Assembly: GCA_031267455.1 (NCBI GenBank)
Contig: JAIRZC010000259.1
Location: 1-5,695, forward strand
DNA from: Accumulibacter sp.
GTDB taxonomy: Bacteria > Pseudomonadota > Gammaproteobacteria > Burkholderiales > Rhodocyclaceae
Reading direction: 5' to 3'
Length of the DNA: 5,695 bases
This document shows positions 1-5,695 of the stretch, in pieces (the first letter of the stretch is position 1; each line of letters opens with the position of its first letter). The position numbers and the translations under genes are program-made. The notes under the pieces are model-generated. The model saw only the letters and a program-made list of their open reading frames with translations. It was not told the DNA's origin and ran no database searches.

Positions 1-165
1 TGGCGCGACCCGGACGTCGAAACCCTCGGGGATCACACCCGCCCAAGCCAGAACGTAGACGCGGACGGCGTGGCCGCGCCGCAGGCATTCCTGTGAAATG
101 CGCAGAAAATCCCGCTGCAGTCCGCCGAAAGGAAAATATTTGTATAGAACGAAGGCCAGGATCAC
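1..165 (-). CDS. waaG: WaaG-type LPS core glucosyltransferase, N-terminal part (runs off the left edge)
   Basis: The first 55 codons of a GT4/GT-B glycosyltransferase, reading leftwards out of the window. The start of the protein, M-I-L-A-F-V-L-Y-K-Y-F-P-F-G-G-L-Q-R-D-F, matches the diagnostic WaaG (RfaG) N-terminus, which in E. coli begins MIVAF and continues through YKYFPFGGLQRDF. The GGLQRD stretch (residues 14-19) is the N-terminal donor-sugar loop, and ECLRRGHAVRVY (26-37) is the following helix and strand. Known role of the family: WaaG adds the first glucose from UDP-glucose to heptose II of the LPS inner core at the cytoplasmic face of the inner membrane. The GTG start at 165-163 was chosen because it reproduces the family start exactly; no good ribosome binding site precedes it. 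An in-frame ATG lies at 222-220, and the frame stays open further back, so the true start is uncertain. It lies downstream of lpxL on the same strand, which suits a shared LPS role. Confidence 0.87.
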   Translation of the reverse strand, partial: MILAFVLYKYFPFGGLQRDFLRISQECLRRGHAVRVYVLAWAGVIPEGFDVRVAP

Positions 166-308
166 ACGCGAAGGCCCAAGGAAGGTTTCCCCGCGTGATG
201 GACAGCGAGCGCACAGCCACATTCGGGTGAGAACGGTTTTTCGATCTCGGTGGTAAAAAACATCGGCGTTCCGGTAAAAAGCGAGCGTAAGATTATACTC
301 GGTCAATA
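166..308 (-). other. lpxL–waaG gap with open frame continuous with waaG
   Basis: 143 bases between the lpxL stop and the preferred waaG start. Read on the minus strand in the waaG frame, there is no stop codon in the whole gap; the frame is open back to a TGA at 375-373, inside lpxL. Possible in-frame starts are TTG at 306-304 and ATG at 222-220, neither with a clear ribosome binding site. The encoded stretch (for example YNLTLAFYRNADVFYHRDRK) is not one I recognise. A TATAAT box also lies here at 297-292. It may be a leader with a promoter, an N-terminal extension of WaaG, or the rest of an older gene. Confidence 0.4.
292..297 (-). promoter_or_regulatory. Candidate -10 box for waaG
   Basis: A perfect TATAAT on the minus strand, about 130 bases before the preferred waaG start and 12 bases after the lpxL stop. 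The bases 15-17 upstream of it give only poor -35 matches (CGTTAT at 17, GTTATT at 16), and there is no extended -10 TG. A separate waaG promoter is plausible but rests on one hexamer. Confidence 0.25.
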
Positions 309-1189
309 TCAGTAATAACGCGCCTCGCCCGCCGGACGCGTCTTGAAGCGGCGGTGCACCCAGTAGTACTGCTCAGGCATCGGTCGGATCGCGTCTTCGA
401 TAGCCAAATTCATCCGGCGCGTGTCGGTCTCGACATCAATGCCGGGAAAGTCGTCCCACGGATCGCCGATTTTGACGTGATAGCCTCCGGCGCCTGGAAG
501 AATACGCGTCGTGACGGGAACAATTTTCGCGTTGGCAACGCGCGCGAGCCGCGACAGTCCGGTGACCGTCGCCGCCGCAACGCCGAAAAACGGAACAAAG
601 ATCGAATTGCGGCGACCAAAATCCATGTCAGGCAAGTAATAGAAAGGACGCCCACGGCGCATTGCCCTGATCGTCGAGAGCATTCCATCCTGCCGTGAGA
701 GCAGAATTTGGTCGCCAAAGCGCTTGCGTCCGCGAAGGATGATCTCGTCAAAAATCTTGTTTTTCTGCTTCGAGTAAACGCTCAGGGAATCGAAGATCAT
801 CGCGATCCTTGCGCCACCAGCGTCGATTCCGACAAAATGCGGCGTAAGCATGATGACCGCCTTTCCCGCGCCGAGCAGGCTGTGGATTTTCTCCTCACCT
901 CGATGCGGATCAACCTGCGCAACCGCTCGGGGCGGCTCCACCACAGTAGGCCGCGTTCGAGCAGGCTACGCCCCAATACTTGAAAATGCGCTTTCGCGAG
1001 CGCTACCCGTCGCGCCGGGTCGAGATCGGGAAAGCACAGGCGCAGATTAGTTTCGACGATTCGTCTGCGATGTTTTCCAAAGCTGTAAAGCAGGCGACCA
1101 AGACCGCGACCGAGCGGCGACAGGAGCGCGAGCGGCAAAAAGTGCAATAGCCAGAGAAAAAAAACAGTGGCAAAGCTCAAAAATCTCAT
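309..1189 (-). pseudogene. lpxL: Late lipid A acyltransferase LpxL/HtrB-like, interrupted by a one-base frameshift
   Basis: A lysophospholipid acyltransferase of the LpxL/LpxM (HtrB/MsbB) family, which transfers a secondary acyl chain to lipid A at the inner membrane. The coding content is split across two frames. Codons from ATG 1189 give MRFLSFATVFFLWLLHFLPL, a membrane anchor, then RRRIVETNLRLCFPDL and ERGLLWWSRPERLRRLIRIE up to position 899. Homology then continues in the next frame with EEKIHSLLGAGKAVIMLTPH and runs to a normal C-terminus, EQYYWVHRRFKTRPAGEARYY, at a TGA at 311-309. The catalytic HX4D motif is present (HFVGID, H118 and D123 after repair), as are RQDG, FYYLPDMDFG and PFFGV. 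Restoring one G at 898-899 (GAGGTGAG to GAGGGTGAG) gives one protein of about 293 residues, a normal family length. As written, the first frame ends at 797 after 130 codons. No other lesion is visible, so this is either a recent mutation or a sequence error. No strong ribosome binding site precedes the start. Confidence 0.88.
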
Positions 1190-1410
1190 GGAGGGTTTCG
1201 GGATGAATTCAGCCAGGGCAAATATCCGATTGTAAATGAAGGCGTGAATTCCTGAGCGCGAAACGCCGTTTTTCAGGGCAATCGTACAAAAGTCTTCTTC
1301 CATCCGACCAAAAAACGTGAGATGGGGATCAATGTCGCGGACATGACAAGGCGGGAATGGAAGGCGGCACACAGAAAATGATGGCGCGCTGTATACCGGA
1401 AACTTTTGAA

Positions 1411-1461
1411 TCTCCTCGCCCACCCCCGTCATTCCAAGCGCGGCGGAAAGCGAATCCAGGT
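1411..1461. repeat. Degenerate palindromic intergenic repeat (GTCATTCC…GAATCCAG type)
   Basis: Read on the minus strand the segment gives CTGGATTCGCTTTCC, a short spacer, then TTGGAATGACGGGGGTGGGC. This resembles the widespread proteobacterial intergenic element built on CTGGATTCCCGC…GCGGGAATGACGG, related in form to the Neisseria dRS3 repeat (ATTCCC-N8-GGGAAT). The outer blocks (CTGGATTC and GGAATGACGG) are kept, while the inner palindrome arms have decayed to ATTC/GAAT. Typical of the family, it lies between genes. Only one copy is in the window, so repeat status rests on recalled resemblance. Confidence 0.42.
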
Positions 1462-1465
1462 CCCC

Positions 1466-1483
1466 CCGGCTTTGCACAGCCGG
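1466..1483. repeat. Small inverted repeat (CCGGCT / AGCCGG)
   Basis: A perfect 6-bp inverted repeat, CCGGCT (1466-1471) and AGCCGG (1478-1483), around a 6-base loop TTGCAC. No T run follows on either strand, so it is not a classical intrinsic terminator. It directly follows the degenerate palindromic repeat and could be part of it. Confidence 0.4.
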
Positions 1484-1629
1484 TCTGTTACACGGGCGCT
1501 TCGGCATGTTCCGTGAATTCCACGTACAGCTCCCGTAAGTGGAGAGGCAACGGCGAACGACCTTTCTTACTGCCCCCAACCTGCGCACCGATTCCCTGCA
1601 TCCGGCGTCTGAAACGGCCTTCGCACCTG

Positions 1630-1635
1630 TATAAT
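1630..1635 (+). promoter_or_regulatory. Candidate -10 box of the dapF operon
   Basis: A perfect TATAAT 26 bases before the dapF ATG. The best -35-like hexamers are weak: CTGAAA at 1609-1614 with a 15-base spacer, or TCTGAA at 1608-1613 with 16. Transcription would begin near 1642, giving a leader of about 20 bases with no clear Shine-Dalgarno. This is the most likely promoter for dapF, DUF484 and xerC. Confidence 0.4.
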
Positions 1636-1661
1636 CGCGAATCATTGGCTCGATTGCGGCT

Positions 1662-2567
1662 ATGAAACTCAAATTCTCGAAAATGCACGGGACGGGGAAC
1701 GACTTCGTCGTATTCGACGGCGTCCGCCAAAAAATCGCGCCGAGCCCGGAATGGGTTCGTTTCATCGCTGATCGGCACTTTGGCGTCGGTTGTGACCAAG
1801 TGCTGCTCGTCGAAAAATCCGGCGACCCGTCGGTCGATTTTCGTTATCGCATCTTCAACGCCGACGGCGGTGAAGTCGAACAGTGCGGCAATGGCGCGCG
1901 CTGCTTCGCGCATTTTGCCCGGGAACAAGGACTGACCGACAAGACGGAAATCTGCGTCGAAACGACAAGGGGCGTCATTCGGCCACGCATCGAGGCCGAC
2001 GGAAATGTCACAGTGGATATGGGCGCGCCCGTCTTCGATCCCGAAAAAATTCCTTTCCTCGGCGCTACGCGCGCTTCTACCGAAGGCGTTGTTTTTCGAC
2101 TCGCCGTCGGCGATGAAACCCTCGAAACGGCAATACTGTCGATGGGAAATCCTCATGCTGTCCAAATCGTCACCGACATCGAGGACGCCCCAGTCGCGCG
2201 GATTGGCCCGCTCGTGGAAGCGCATCCCCTCTTTCCACATCGCGTAAACGCCAGTTTTATGCAGGCAATCGATCCCCATTCGATTCGTCTGCGCGTTTTC
2301 GAGCGCGGCGCTGGAGAAACTCTCGCCTGCGGAACGGGTGCGTGCGCCGCGGCCGTCGCCGGAATCGTCGGCATCGCTGACCTGCGCCTCGAATCGCCCG
2401 TGCGCGTCGAAATGCGCGGTGGCGTCCTGACGATCGCCTGGGATGGTCGGGCTGCCTCCGTCTTTATGACCGGGCCGGCCGTGACCGTATTTACCGGAGA
2501 AATTGAAGCGTGCTCCGACTCACCAACCTATCGGGTTCGACAATCCTCCAGGAAAAGCACCGCATGA
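1662..2567 (+). CDS. dapF: Diaminopimelate epimerase
   Basis: DapF is a cytosolic, cofactor-independent epimerase that converts LL- to meso-diaminopimelate, the lysine precursor and peptidoglycan cross-linking residue. The start [20 protein letters not shown] is typical, with N13 in the conserved GTGND. The two catalytic cysteines are visible: C75 in the [15 protein letters not shown] block and C223 in [22 protein letters not shown] (162-167) is also conserved. The two-fold pseudo-symmetric fold is covered in full. The length is 301 residues, compared with roughly 275-280 for the family. The excess lies at the C-terminus: proteins of this family normally end near GEIE (279-282), while here about 19 further residues ([12 protein letters not shown] onward) follow, polar and not conserved to my knowledge. 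It is the first gene of an operon with DUF484 and xerC. There is no clear Shine-Dalgarno, but the ATG at 1662 fits the family start. Confidence 0.97.
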   Translation: MKLKFSKMHGTGNDFVVFDGVRQKIAPSPEWVRFIADRHFGVGCDQVLLVEKSGDPSVDFRYRIFNADGGEVEQCGNGARCFAHFAREQGLTDKTEICVETTRGVIRPRIEADGNVTVDMGAPVFDPEKIPFLGATRASTEGVVFRLAVGDETLETAILSMGNPHAVQIVTDIEDAPVARIGPLVEAHPLFPHRVNASFMQAIDPHSIRLRVFERGAGETLACGTGACAAAVAGIVGIADLRLESPVRVEMRGGVLTIAWDGRAASVFMTGPAVTVFTGEIEACSDSPTYRVRQSSRKSTA

Positions 2568-2629
2568 GCGATCGTATCGTCTTTTCCGCGCACGCTTTCC
2601 TCGACATGGATGTTTCAAACCGGAGCTAG
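2564..2629 (+). CDS. Possible 21-residue ORF between dapF and DUF484
   Basis: A short frame that opens with an ATGA overlap on the dapF stop and ends in TAG at 2627-2629, three bases before the DUF484 start. An AGGA (2550-2553) lies 10 bases upstream of its ATG, and the Shine-Dalgarno of DUF484 falls in its last codons. Its product would be [20 protein letters not shown] plus a final S. No known family is recognised. The same frame is open back to a GTG at 2510, which would give 39 residues. The arrangement would suit a translational-coupling mini-ORF, but a frame this short is easily produced by chance. Confidence 0.2.
   Translation: MSDRIVFSAHAFLDMDVSNRS
2622..2625 (+). promoter_or_regulatory. 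Ribosome binding site of the DUF484 gene
   Basis: GGAG with a 7-base spacer before the ATG at 2633, which supports that start. Confidence 0.6.
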
Positions 2630-2632
2630 TCT

Positions 2633-3292
2633 ATGAAATCACAGGATGTCGCGGATTTTCTTCTCGGAAATCCACAATTTTTCGAAGAACACAGCGATCT
2701 GGTCTTGCAGCTCGAAATTCCGCACCCCCACAGCGGTCGGACGATTTCGATCACCGAACGCCAGATGCTGGCTTTGCGCGAGAGAAACCGCTACCTCGAA
2801 GGGAAACTGGGGGAGTGGCTCCAGTTTGGCAAGGAAAACGATTCGATCGGTGAAAAATTGCACCGCCTTGGCGTCGCGTTGATCGCCGCGTCGACTTTCC
2901 AGGCTGTCATGCATATCCTGAACTTCCACCTGCGCGACGATTTCGACATCCCCCATATTGCGCTCCGCCTTTGGAACTATCCCGACAACGCGGAAGACCT
3001 TCCGGAATTCGCAAAAGTCGGCGAGGAACTGCGCGCTTTTGCTGAAACGCTGCTCCAGCCGTACTGTGGAACAACAGCGGGTTTCGAGACCTCCTCGTGG
3101 TTCGGCGACATCGCTGGACATGTCCGTTCGCAAGCACTGATTTCCTTGCGCAAGGGCGGCGGAAGCATTGGCCTCGTCGCACTCGGCAGCGACGATGAGC
3201 GGCGTTACCACAGCGAGATGGGAACGCTCTACCTGGAACGTCTCGGTGAAATGGCATCGGCAGCGTTTGCGCGGATTTTACGCCAAGCCTGA
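2633..3292 (+). CDS. DUF484 family protein (YigA-like)
   Basis: A 219-residue soluble protein of the DUF484 (YigA) family, which lies between dapF and xerC in many beta- and gammaproteobacteria. Family features are visible: the N-terminal block VADFLLGNPQFFEEHSDLV (6-24), an ILTERQ-like element (SITERQMLALRERNRYLEGK, 39-58) that should form a charged, possibly coiled-coil helix, and a C-terminal GAF-like half. The latter ends in the conserved GLVALGSDDERRYHSEMGT (180-198) followed by LYLERLGEMASAAF. No catalytic motif, signal peptide or membrane segment is seen. The biochemical function is not established for the family; the constant link with xerC suggests, but does not show, a role near chromosome processing. 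The start has a good ribosome binding site. Its TGA overlaps the xerC ATG by one base (TGATG), a sign of translational coupling. Confidence 0.93.
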   Translation: MKSQDVADFLLGNPQFFEEHSDLVLQLEIPHPHSGRTISITERQMLALRERNRYLEGKLGEWLQFGKENDSIGEKLHRLGVALIAASTFQAVMHILNFHLRDDFDIPHIALRLWNYPDNAEDLPEFAKVGEELRAFAETLLQPYCGTTAGFETSSWFGDIAGHVRSQALISLRKGGGSIGLVALGSDDERRYHSEMGTLYLERLGEMASAAFARILRQA

Positions 3293-4224
3293 TGTTTCCT
3301 CCCGAGAACGCTCCGCCGCCGGACGAAGATGTCGAAGCTTATCTCGAAGAGATCGCCACGCAGCGCCGCCGCTCGCCGCACACGGTTAGCAACTACCGAC
3401 GCGATCTCGGTATTCTCATCCAACTCGCTGCCCATACCCAGCCGCCGCTTTCCGTCGATGCCGTCGAAACGCCGCACGTCCGGCGTTTCGTCGCCCAACT
3501 GCATGCGCAGGGCCTTGGCGCCCGCTCTCTCGCAAGAATGCTTTCGGCTTGGCGCGGCTTTTATCGCTGGAAAGCCCTGCGTGATACATCGAGGCAGAAC
3601 CCGGTCGAAAACGTCCGGCCGCCCAAAAACGTCAAGGCATTGCCCAATGTGCTTTCGGTCGACGAAACCGGACGCCTCCTCGACATGTCGAAAAACGATG
3701 ACGCGGTCGCGCTCCGTGACCAGGCAATGTTCGAGCTCTTTTATTCGTCGGGTTTACGCCTTGCGGAACTGGTCGCGCTCAACGTCGATTGTTTCCAGGA
3801 TGCCTTCGGCAACACGGAAATTCGGGTCCTCGGCAAACGCGGCAAGTGGCGCATCGTTCCTGTTGGGCAAAAGGCCCTTGGTGCCCTCCACGAATGGGCG
3901 CGGCGGCGCGGCGAAATCGCTCTGGACGGCGAGGCCGCGCTTTTCGTCGGTCGGCGCGGGAAAAGGATCCACCCGCGCGTCGTCGAGGAGCGGCTTCAGC
4001 GGCGCGCGATCGCGCAGGGACTTCCCTTTTCCGTACACCCGCACATGCTGCGCCATTCTTTTGCCTCGCATCTTTTGCAATCTTCGGGTGATCTTCGAGC
4101 CGTACAAGAAATGCTGGGGCATTCGAGCATTGCCTCGACGCAGGTCTATACCCATCTCGACTTTCAGCGTCTCGCTCAGGTTTACGACCTTGCGCACCCG
4201 AGGGCAAGGCGCGATAAAGAATAA
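3292..4224 (+). CDS. xerC: Site-specific tyrosine recombinase XerC
   Basis: XerC, with XerD, forms the recombinase that resolves chromosome dimers at dif during division. The 310 residues split into an N-terminal SAM-like core-binding domain (about 13-100; the block RSPHTVSNYRRDL is typical) and a C-terminal catalytic domain (about 120-300). All catalytic residues are present with family spacing: R156 in SSGLRLAEL, K182 in LGKRGK, H251 and R254 in HPHMLRHSFASH, H277 in MLGHSSI and the nucleophile Y286 in TQVYTHLD. The position after dapF and DUF484, and the wording of these motifs, point to XerC rather than XerD or an integron or phage integrase. The start codon shares one base with the DUF484 stop, and no separate Shine-Dalgarno is seen, so translation is probably coupled. 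It is the last gene of the operon. Confidence 0.95.
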   Translation: MFPPENAPPPDEDVEAYLEEIATQRRRSPHTVSNYRRDLGILIQLAAHTQPPLSVDAVETPHVRRFVAQLHAQGLGARSLARMLSAWRGFYRWKALRDTSRQNPVENVRPPKNVKALPNVLSVDETGRLLDMSKNDDAVALRDQAMFELFYSSGLRLAELVALNVDCFQDAFGNTEIRVLGKRGKWRIVPVGQKALGALHEWARRRGEIALDGEAALFVGRRGKRIHPRVVEERLQRRAIAQGLPFSVHPHMLRHSFASHLLQSSGDLRAVQEMLGHSSIASTQVYTHLDFQRLAQVYDLAHPRARRDKE

Positions 4225-4379
4225 GTGCCAATAAGCGCTGCTCCTTCAAAAAATACGGGGAAATCGAATAAACGGTAAAATACCCTTTTCACCCCCTCAC
4301 CGGATCGCGCCTCCCGGTTTGCGGTCGAAGTAAGTGGATTTTTTCCGTTGACGAATCCCCGCGCCCTGACCACCGCGCC

Positions 4380-4406
4380 AAAATTATCGAAATTTTCACG
4401 GTACCG
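4380..4406. repeat. Two adjacent short palindromes upstream of the sensor gene
   Basis: An AT-rich inverted repeat, AAAATT (4380-4385) and AATTTT (4391-4396) around ATCGA, is followed two bases later by the 8-bp perfect palindrome CGGTACCG (4399-4406). They lie about 150 bases before the sensor gene start. They could form an operator or protein-binding site; chance is also possible. Confidence 0.3.
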
Positions 4407-4535
4407 AAGATTGTCTTTGGTCTAGAATCCGACTGTTCCATCTGTTTTTATTTCGTGGAAGTGGGAAGCACAAGTGCCCAGGGGGCCTTTCTCCTACGCG
4501 GCGCTTCCCTTGCGCCAAACGAATCGGTGCCACTT

Positions 4536-4542
4536 GGAGGAG
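4536..4542 (+). promoter_or_regulatory. Strong ribosome binding site deciding a GTG start
   Basis: GGAGGAG ends 7 bases before GTG 4550. This is the best Shine-Dalgarno in the window and fixes the non-ATG start of the sensor gene, since the next in-frame ATG is 61 codons in (4733). Confidence 0.8.
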
Positions 4543-4549
4543 CGCTTTT

Positions 4550-5695
4550 GTGTCGATACGCGTACGCCTGATCCTGACGTTTTCGATTTGCCTGAGCATC
4601 GCATGCTGCGGGATCGCGTTCGCCGTTTTTTCGAAAGCCGGGAAATCGGCGAACGAAGCCTTCTACACGCAAGCCATCAGTCAGCTGCAACGAGTGGAAG
4701 ACCACATCGGGGCGTTTCTGGAACCCGGGGTCATGAGCATTTCTTATCTGTCGGAACTCGACCTTGTGCGCGGTTCGCGCGGAAAGCTCTCGAGCTACGT
4801 TGGAACGACCGATGCCACGACGTTGCGCTACTCCGACCATACTCCGCACGAGCAGCGGATTTACGACGAGTTCATTCGCGCAAAACGAGTCAACGGCAAC
4901 TTCGACCTGATCTTCATGGCCAATAACGACGGCCAGTACCTTCAAACGCCGGAAGGACGCTTCAAGCCGCCTGGGTACGATCCGCGCAAGCGCTCATGGT
5001 ACGAGGAGAGCATTCGATCCACCCAGAAAGTAACGATCAGCCGCCCCTATCTGACCAACGGCGGCGGCGTCGTGTGCAGCATCCTGATCAAGACTTATGA
5101 CGCCAGCGGAAAACCGCTGGGGCTTTTGGGCGTCGACTACCTTCTCGACAACCTGATCCGAAATTTGATTGGGCGGCGCATCCTGAAGACCGGTTATCTC
5201 GTTGTTTTCGATACCGATGGGAAAATCCTCACGGACAGCCGCCATCCGGAATACGTGTCGATGGATACGGAGCGATATCCCGAACTGCGCCGGCGTATCG
5301 CCAACAGCAGCGAAGACGGCGAATTCTTCGGCGCCGATGAGCATGGAATCGAGGAGTATGTCGTCACTCGAACGATAAAGGGGCTTGGTTGGAAACTGGC
5401 CGTGATATTCGACAAGTCGGAAACGCTTGAACCCTCCTATGCTCTGTTGCGCACCACACTGCTCATTTCCGGGGCGATCATCCTGCTGGCCATTACGTCC
5501 GTGGCGGTTCTCGCTGGAAATATCGTCCGTCCCATCGAAGACTTGGTCGAGGCCTCGACACTCATTTCGGGCGGCGAATACGAGCAATCGGAAAACATGC
5601 GTAAAAGCCTGCTCGAAAAGCTCGACGTTACCGGAGAGGGCGAAATCCGGAAACTCTCCGTCTCCTTGCGTTCGATGCTCGATGCGCTGCAACAG
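4550..5695 (+). CDS. Membrane sensor with dCache and HAMP domains, C-terminus outside the window
   Basis: The first 382 codons, open to the right edge. Order of parts: short basic N-terminus and membrane segment (about 7-27, rich in L, I, C and A); periplasmic double-Cache domain (about 35-295); second membrane segment (about 302-323); HAMP (about 324-382), starting at NIVRPIEDLVEA and ending in EGEIRKLSVSLRSMLDALQQ, with a stretch of about 16 residues (347-362) between its helices that looks longer than usual. In the membrane-distal Cache module, YDPRKRSWY (143-151), SRPYLTN (164-170) and LGVDYLLD (193-200) are the usual ligand-pocket landmarks; GYLVVFDTDGKILTD (215-229) and GLGWKLAVIF (278-287) belong to the proximal module. 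Such proteins sense small periplasmic ligands and are chemoreceptors, diguanylate cyclases or histidine kinases. The output domain is not in the window, so the type cannot be decided. The gene is separate from the xerC operon. Confidence 0.88.
   Translation, partial: MSIRVRLILTFSICLSIACCGIAFAVFSKAGKSANEAFYTQAISQLQRVEDHIGAFLEPGVMSISYLSELDLVRGSRGKLSSYVGTTDATTLRYSDHTPHEQRIYDEFIRAKRVNGNFDLIFMANNDGQYLQTPEGRFKPPGYDPRKRSWYEESIRSTQKVTISRPYLTNGGGVVCSILIKTYDASGKPLGLLGVDYLLDNLIRNLIGRRILKTGYLVVFDTDGKILTDSRHPEYVSMDTERYPELRRRIANSSEDGEFFGADEHGIEEYVVTRTIKGLGWKLAVIFDKSETLEPSYALLRTTLLISGAIILLAITSVAVLAGNIVRPIEDLVEASTLISGGEYEQSENMRKSLLEKLDVTGEGEIRKLSVSLRSMLDALQQ

Larger units (their letters stand above)
1190..1661. 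other. Divergent intergenic region lpxL / dapF
   Basis: 472 bases with no gene that I can support. Open frames here on both strands only extend into neighbours or lack recognisable content. The minus-strand frame of lpxL is open upstream of its start, but the family N-terminus begins at 1189. It contains a degenerate palindromic repeat (about 1411-1461), a 6-bp hairpin (1466-1483) and a TATAAT box at 1630-1635 for dapF. For lpxL, the only -10-like hexamer I see is TACAAT (minus strand 1234-1229), without a matching -35. Confidence 0.6.
4225..4549. other. Intergenic region between xerC and the Cache sensor gene
   Basis: 325 bases with no gene that I can support. No hairpin followed by a T run is seen, so no intrinsic terminator for xerC can be called. 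There are short palindromes: AAAATT–ATCGA–AATTTT (4380-4396), CGGTACCG (4399-4406) and GCACAAGTGC (4468-4477). Promoter-like hexamers occur (TTGACG at 4348, TAGAAT at 4423) but not at a usable spacing from each other. The last 14 bases hold the ribosome binding site of the next gene. Confidence 0.6.

Noticed and set aside
410..983. Several 60-115 codon frames on both strands inside lpxL
   Set aside because: They overlap the part of lpxL with clear family motifs and show no recognisable content of their own.
1461..1530. A possible tRNA or structured RNA in the lpxL/dapF spacer
   Set aside because: The small stems do not assemble into a cloverleaf, and there is no T-loop consensus or CCA end.
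1190..1765. The lpxL frame extended upstream to a start at 1765
   Set aside because: The family N-terminus (MRFLSFATVFFLWLL) begins at 1189. The upstream part overlaps dapF and includes the translated repeat (LDSLSAALGMTGVGE), a well-known false-coding signature.
1488..2374. Long minus-strand frames opposite dapF
   Set aside because: They are antisense shadows of the strongly supported dapF reading frame.
3329..4234. A 301-codon plus-strand frame overlapping xerC
   Set aside because: It is the +1 shadow of xerC; the xerC frame holds every catalytic residue, while this one is rich in R and S with no motif.
4255..4290. A possible xerC terminator around GGTA-AAA-TACC followed by CTTTT
   Set aside because: The stem is only four base pairs with a three-base loop and is A+T rich, too weak for an intrinsic terminator.
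4474..4926. A 150-codon plus-strand frame at the start of the sensor gene
   Set aside because: It overlaps the sensor frame, which has a strong ribosome binding site, membrane segments and Cache motifs; this frame has none.
4994..5692. A 232-codon minus-strand frame opposite the sensor gene
   Set aside because: It is antisense to the Cache and HAMP coding sequence and has no recognisable domain.

Overview
The window looks like chromosomal core sequence from a Gram-negative proteobacterium, most likely a betaproteobacterium. The evidence is the dapF – DUF484 – xerC gene order, a late lipid A acyltransferase whose sequence has a betaproteobacterial flavour, and a WaaG-type LPS core glycosyltransferase. 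Codon third positions are moderately G+C rich. The assignment below class level is a guess. There is no IS element, phage gene, CRISPR array or RNA gene that I can support.

Layout. Positions 1-1189 lie on the minus strand and concern lipopolysaccharide. An lpxL/htrB-like lipid A acyltransferase (1189 to 309) is split by a one-base frameshift near 898-899. It is followed, after 143 bases, by the first 55 codons of waaG, which runs off the left edge. Positions 1190-1661 are a divergent intergenic region. It carries a degenerate copy of a common palindromic intergenic repeat, a small hairpin and a perfect TATAAT box just before dapF. Positions 1662-4224 on the plus strand form a compact operon: dapF (diaminopimelate epimerase), a possible 21-codon overlapping ORF, a DUF484 protein and xerC (tyrosine recombinase). 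The DUF484 stop and the xerC start overlap by one base. Positions 4225-4549 are non-coding with several short palindromes. From 4550 to the right edge runs the first 382 codons of a membrane sensor with an N-terminal membrane segment, a double-Cache periplasmic domain, a second membrane segment and a HAMP domain. Its output domain lies outside the window.

How they work together. lpxL and waaG act in lipid A and LPS core assembly. dapF supplies meso-diaminopimelate for peptidoglycan and lysine. xerC resolves chromosome dimers, and DUF484 has no assigned biochemical role. The sensor is a separate unit. I did not find an undescribed system here. The points most worth checking are the lpxL frameshift, the open frame that joins waaG back to the end of lpxL, the unusual dapF tail with its overlapping mini-ORF, and the near-complete amino-acid-binding motif of the Cache sensor.
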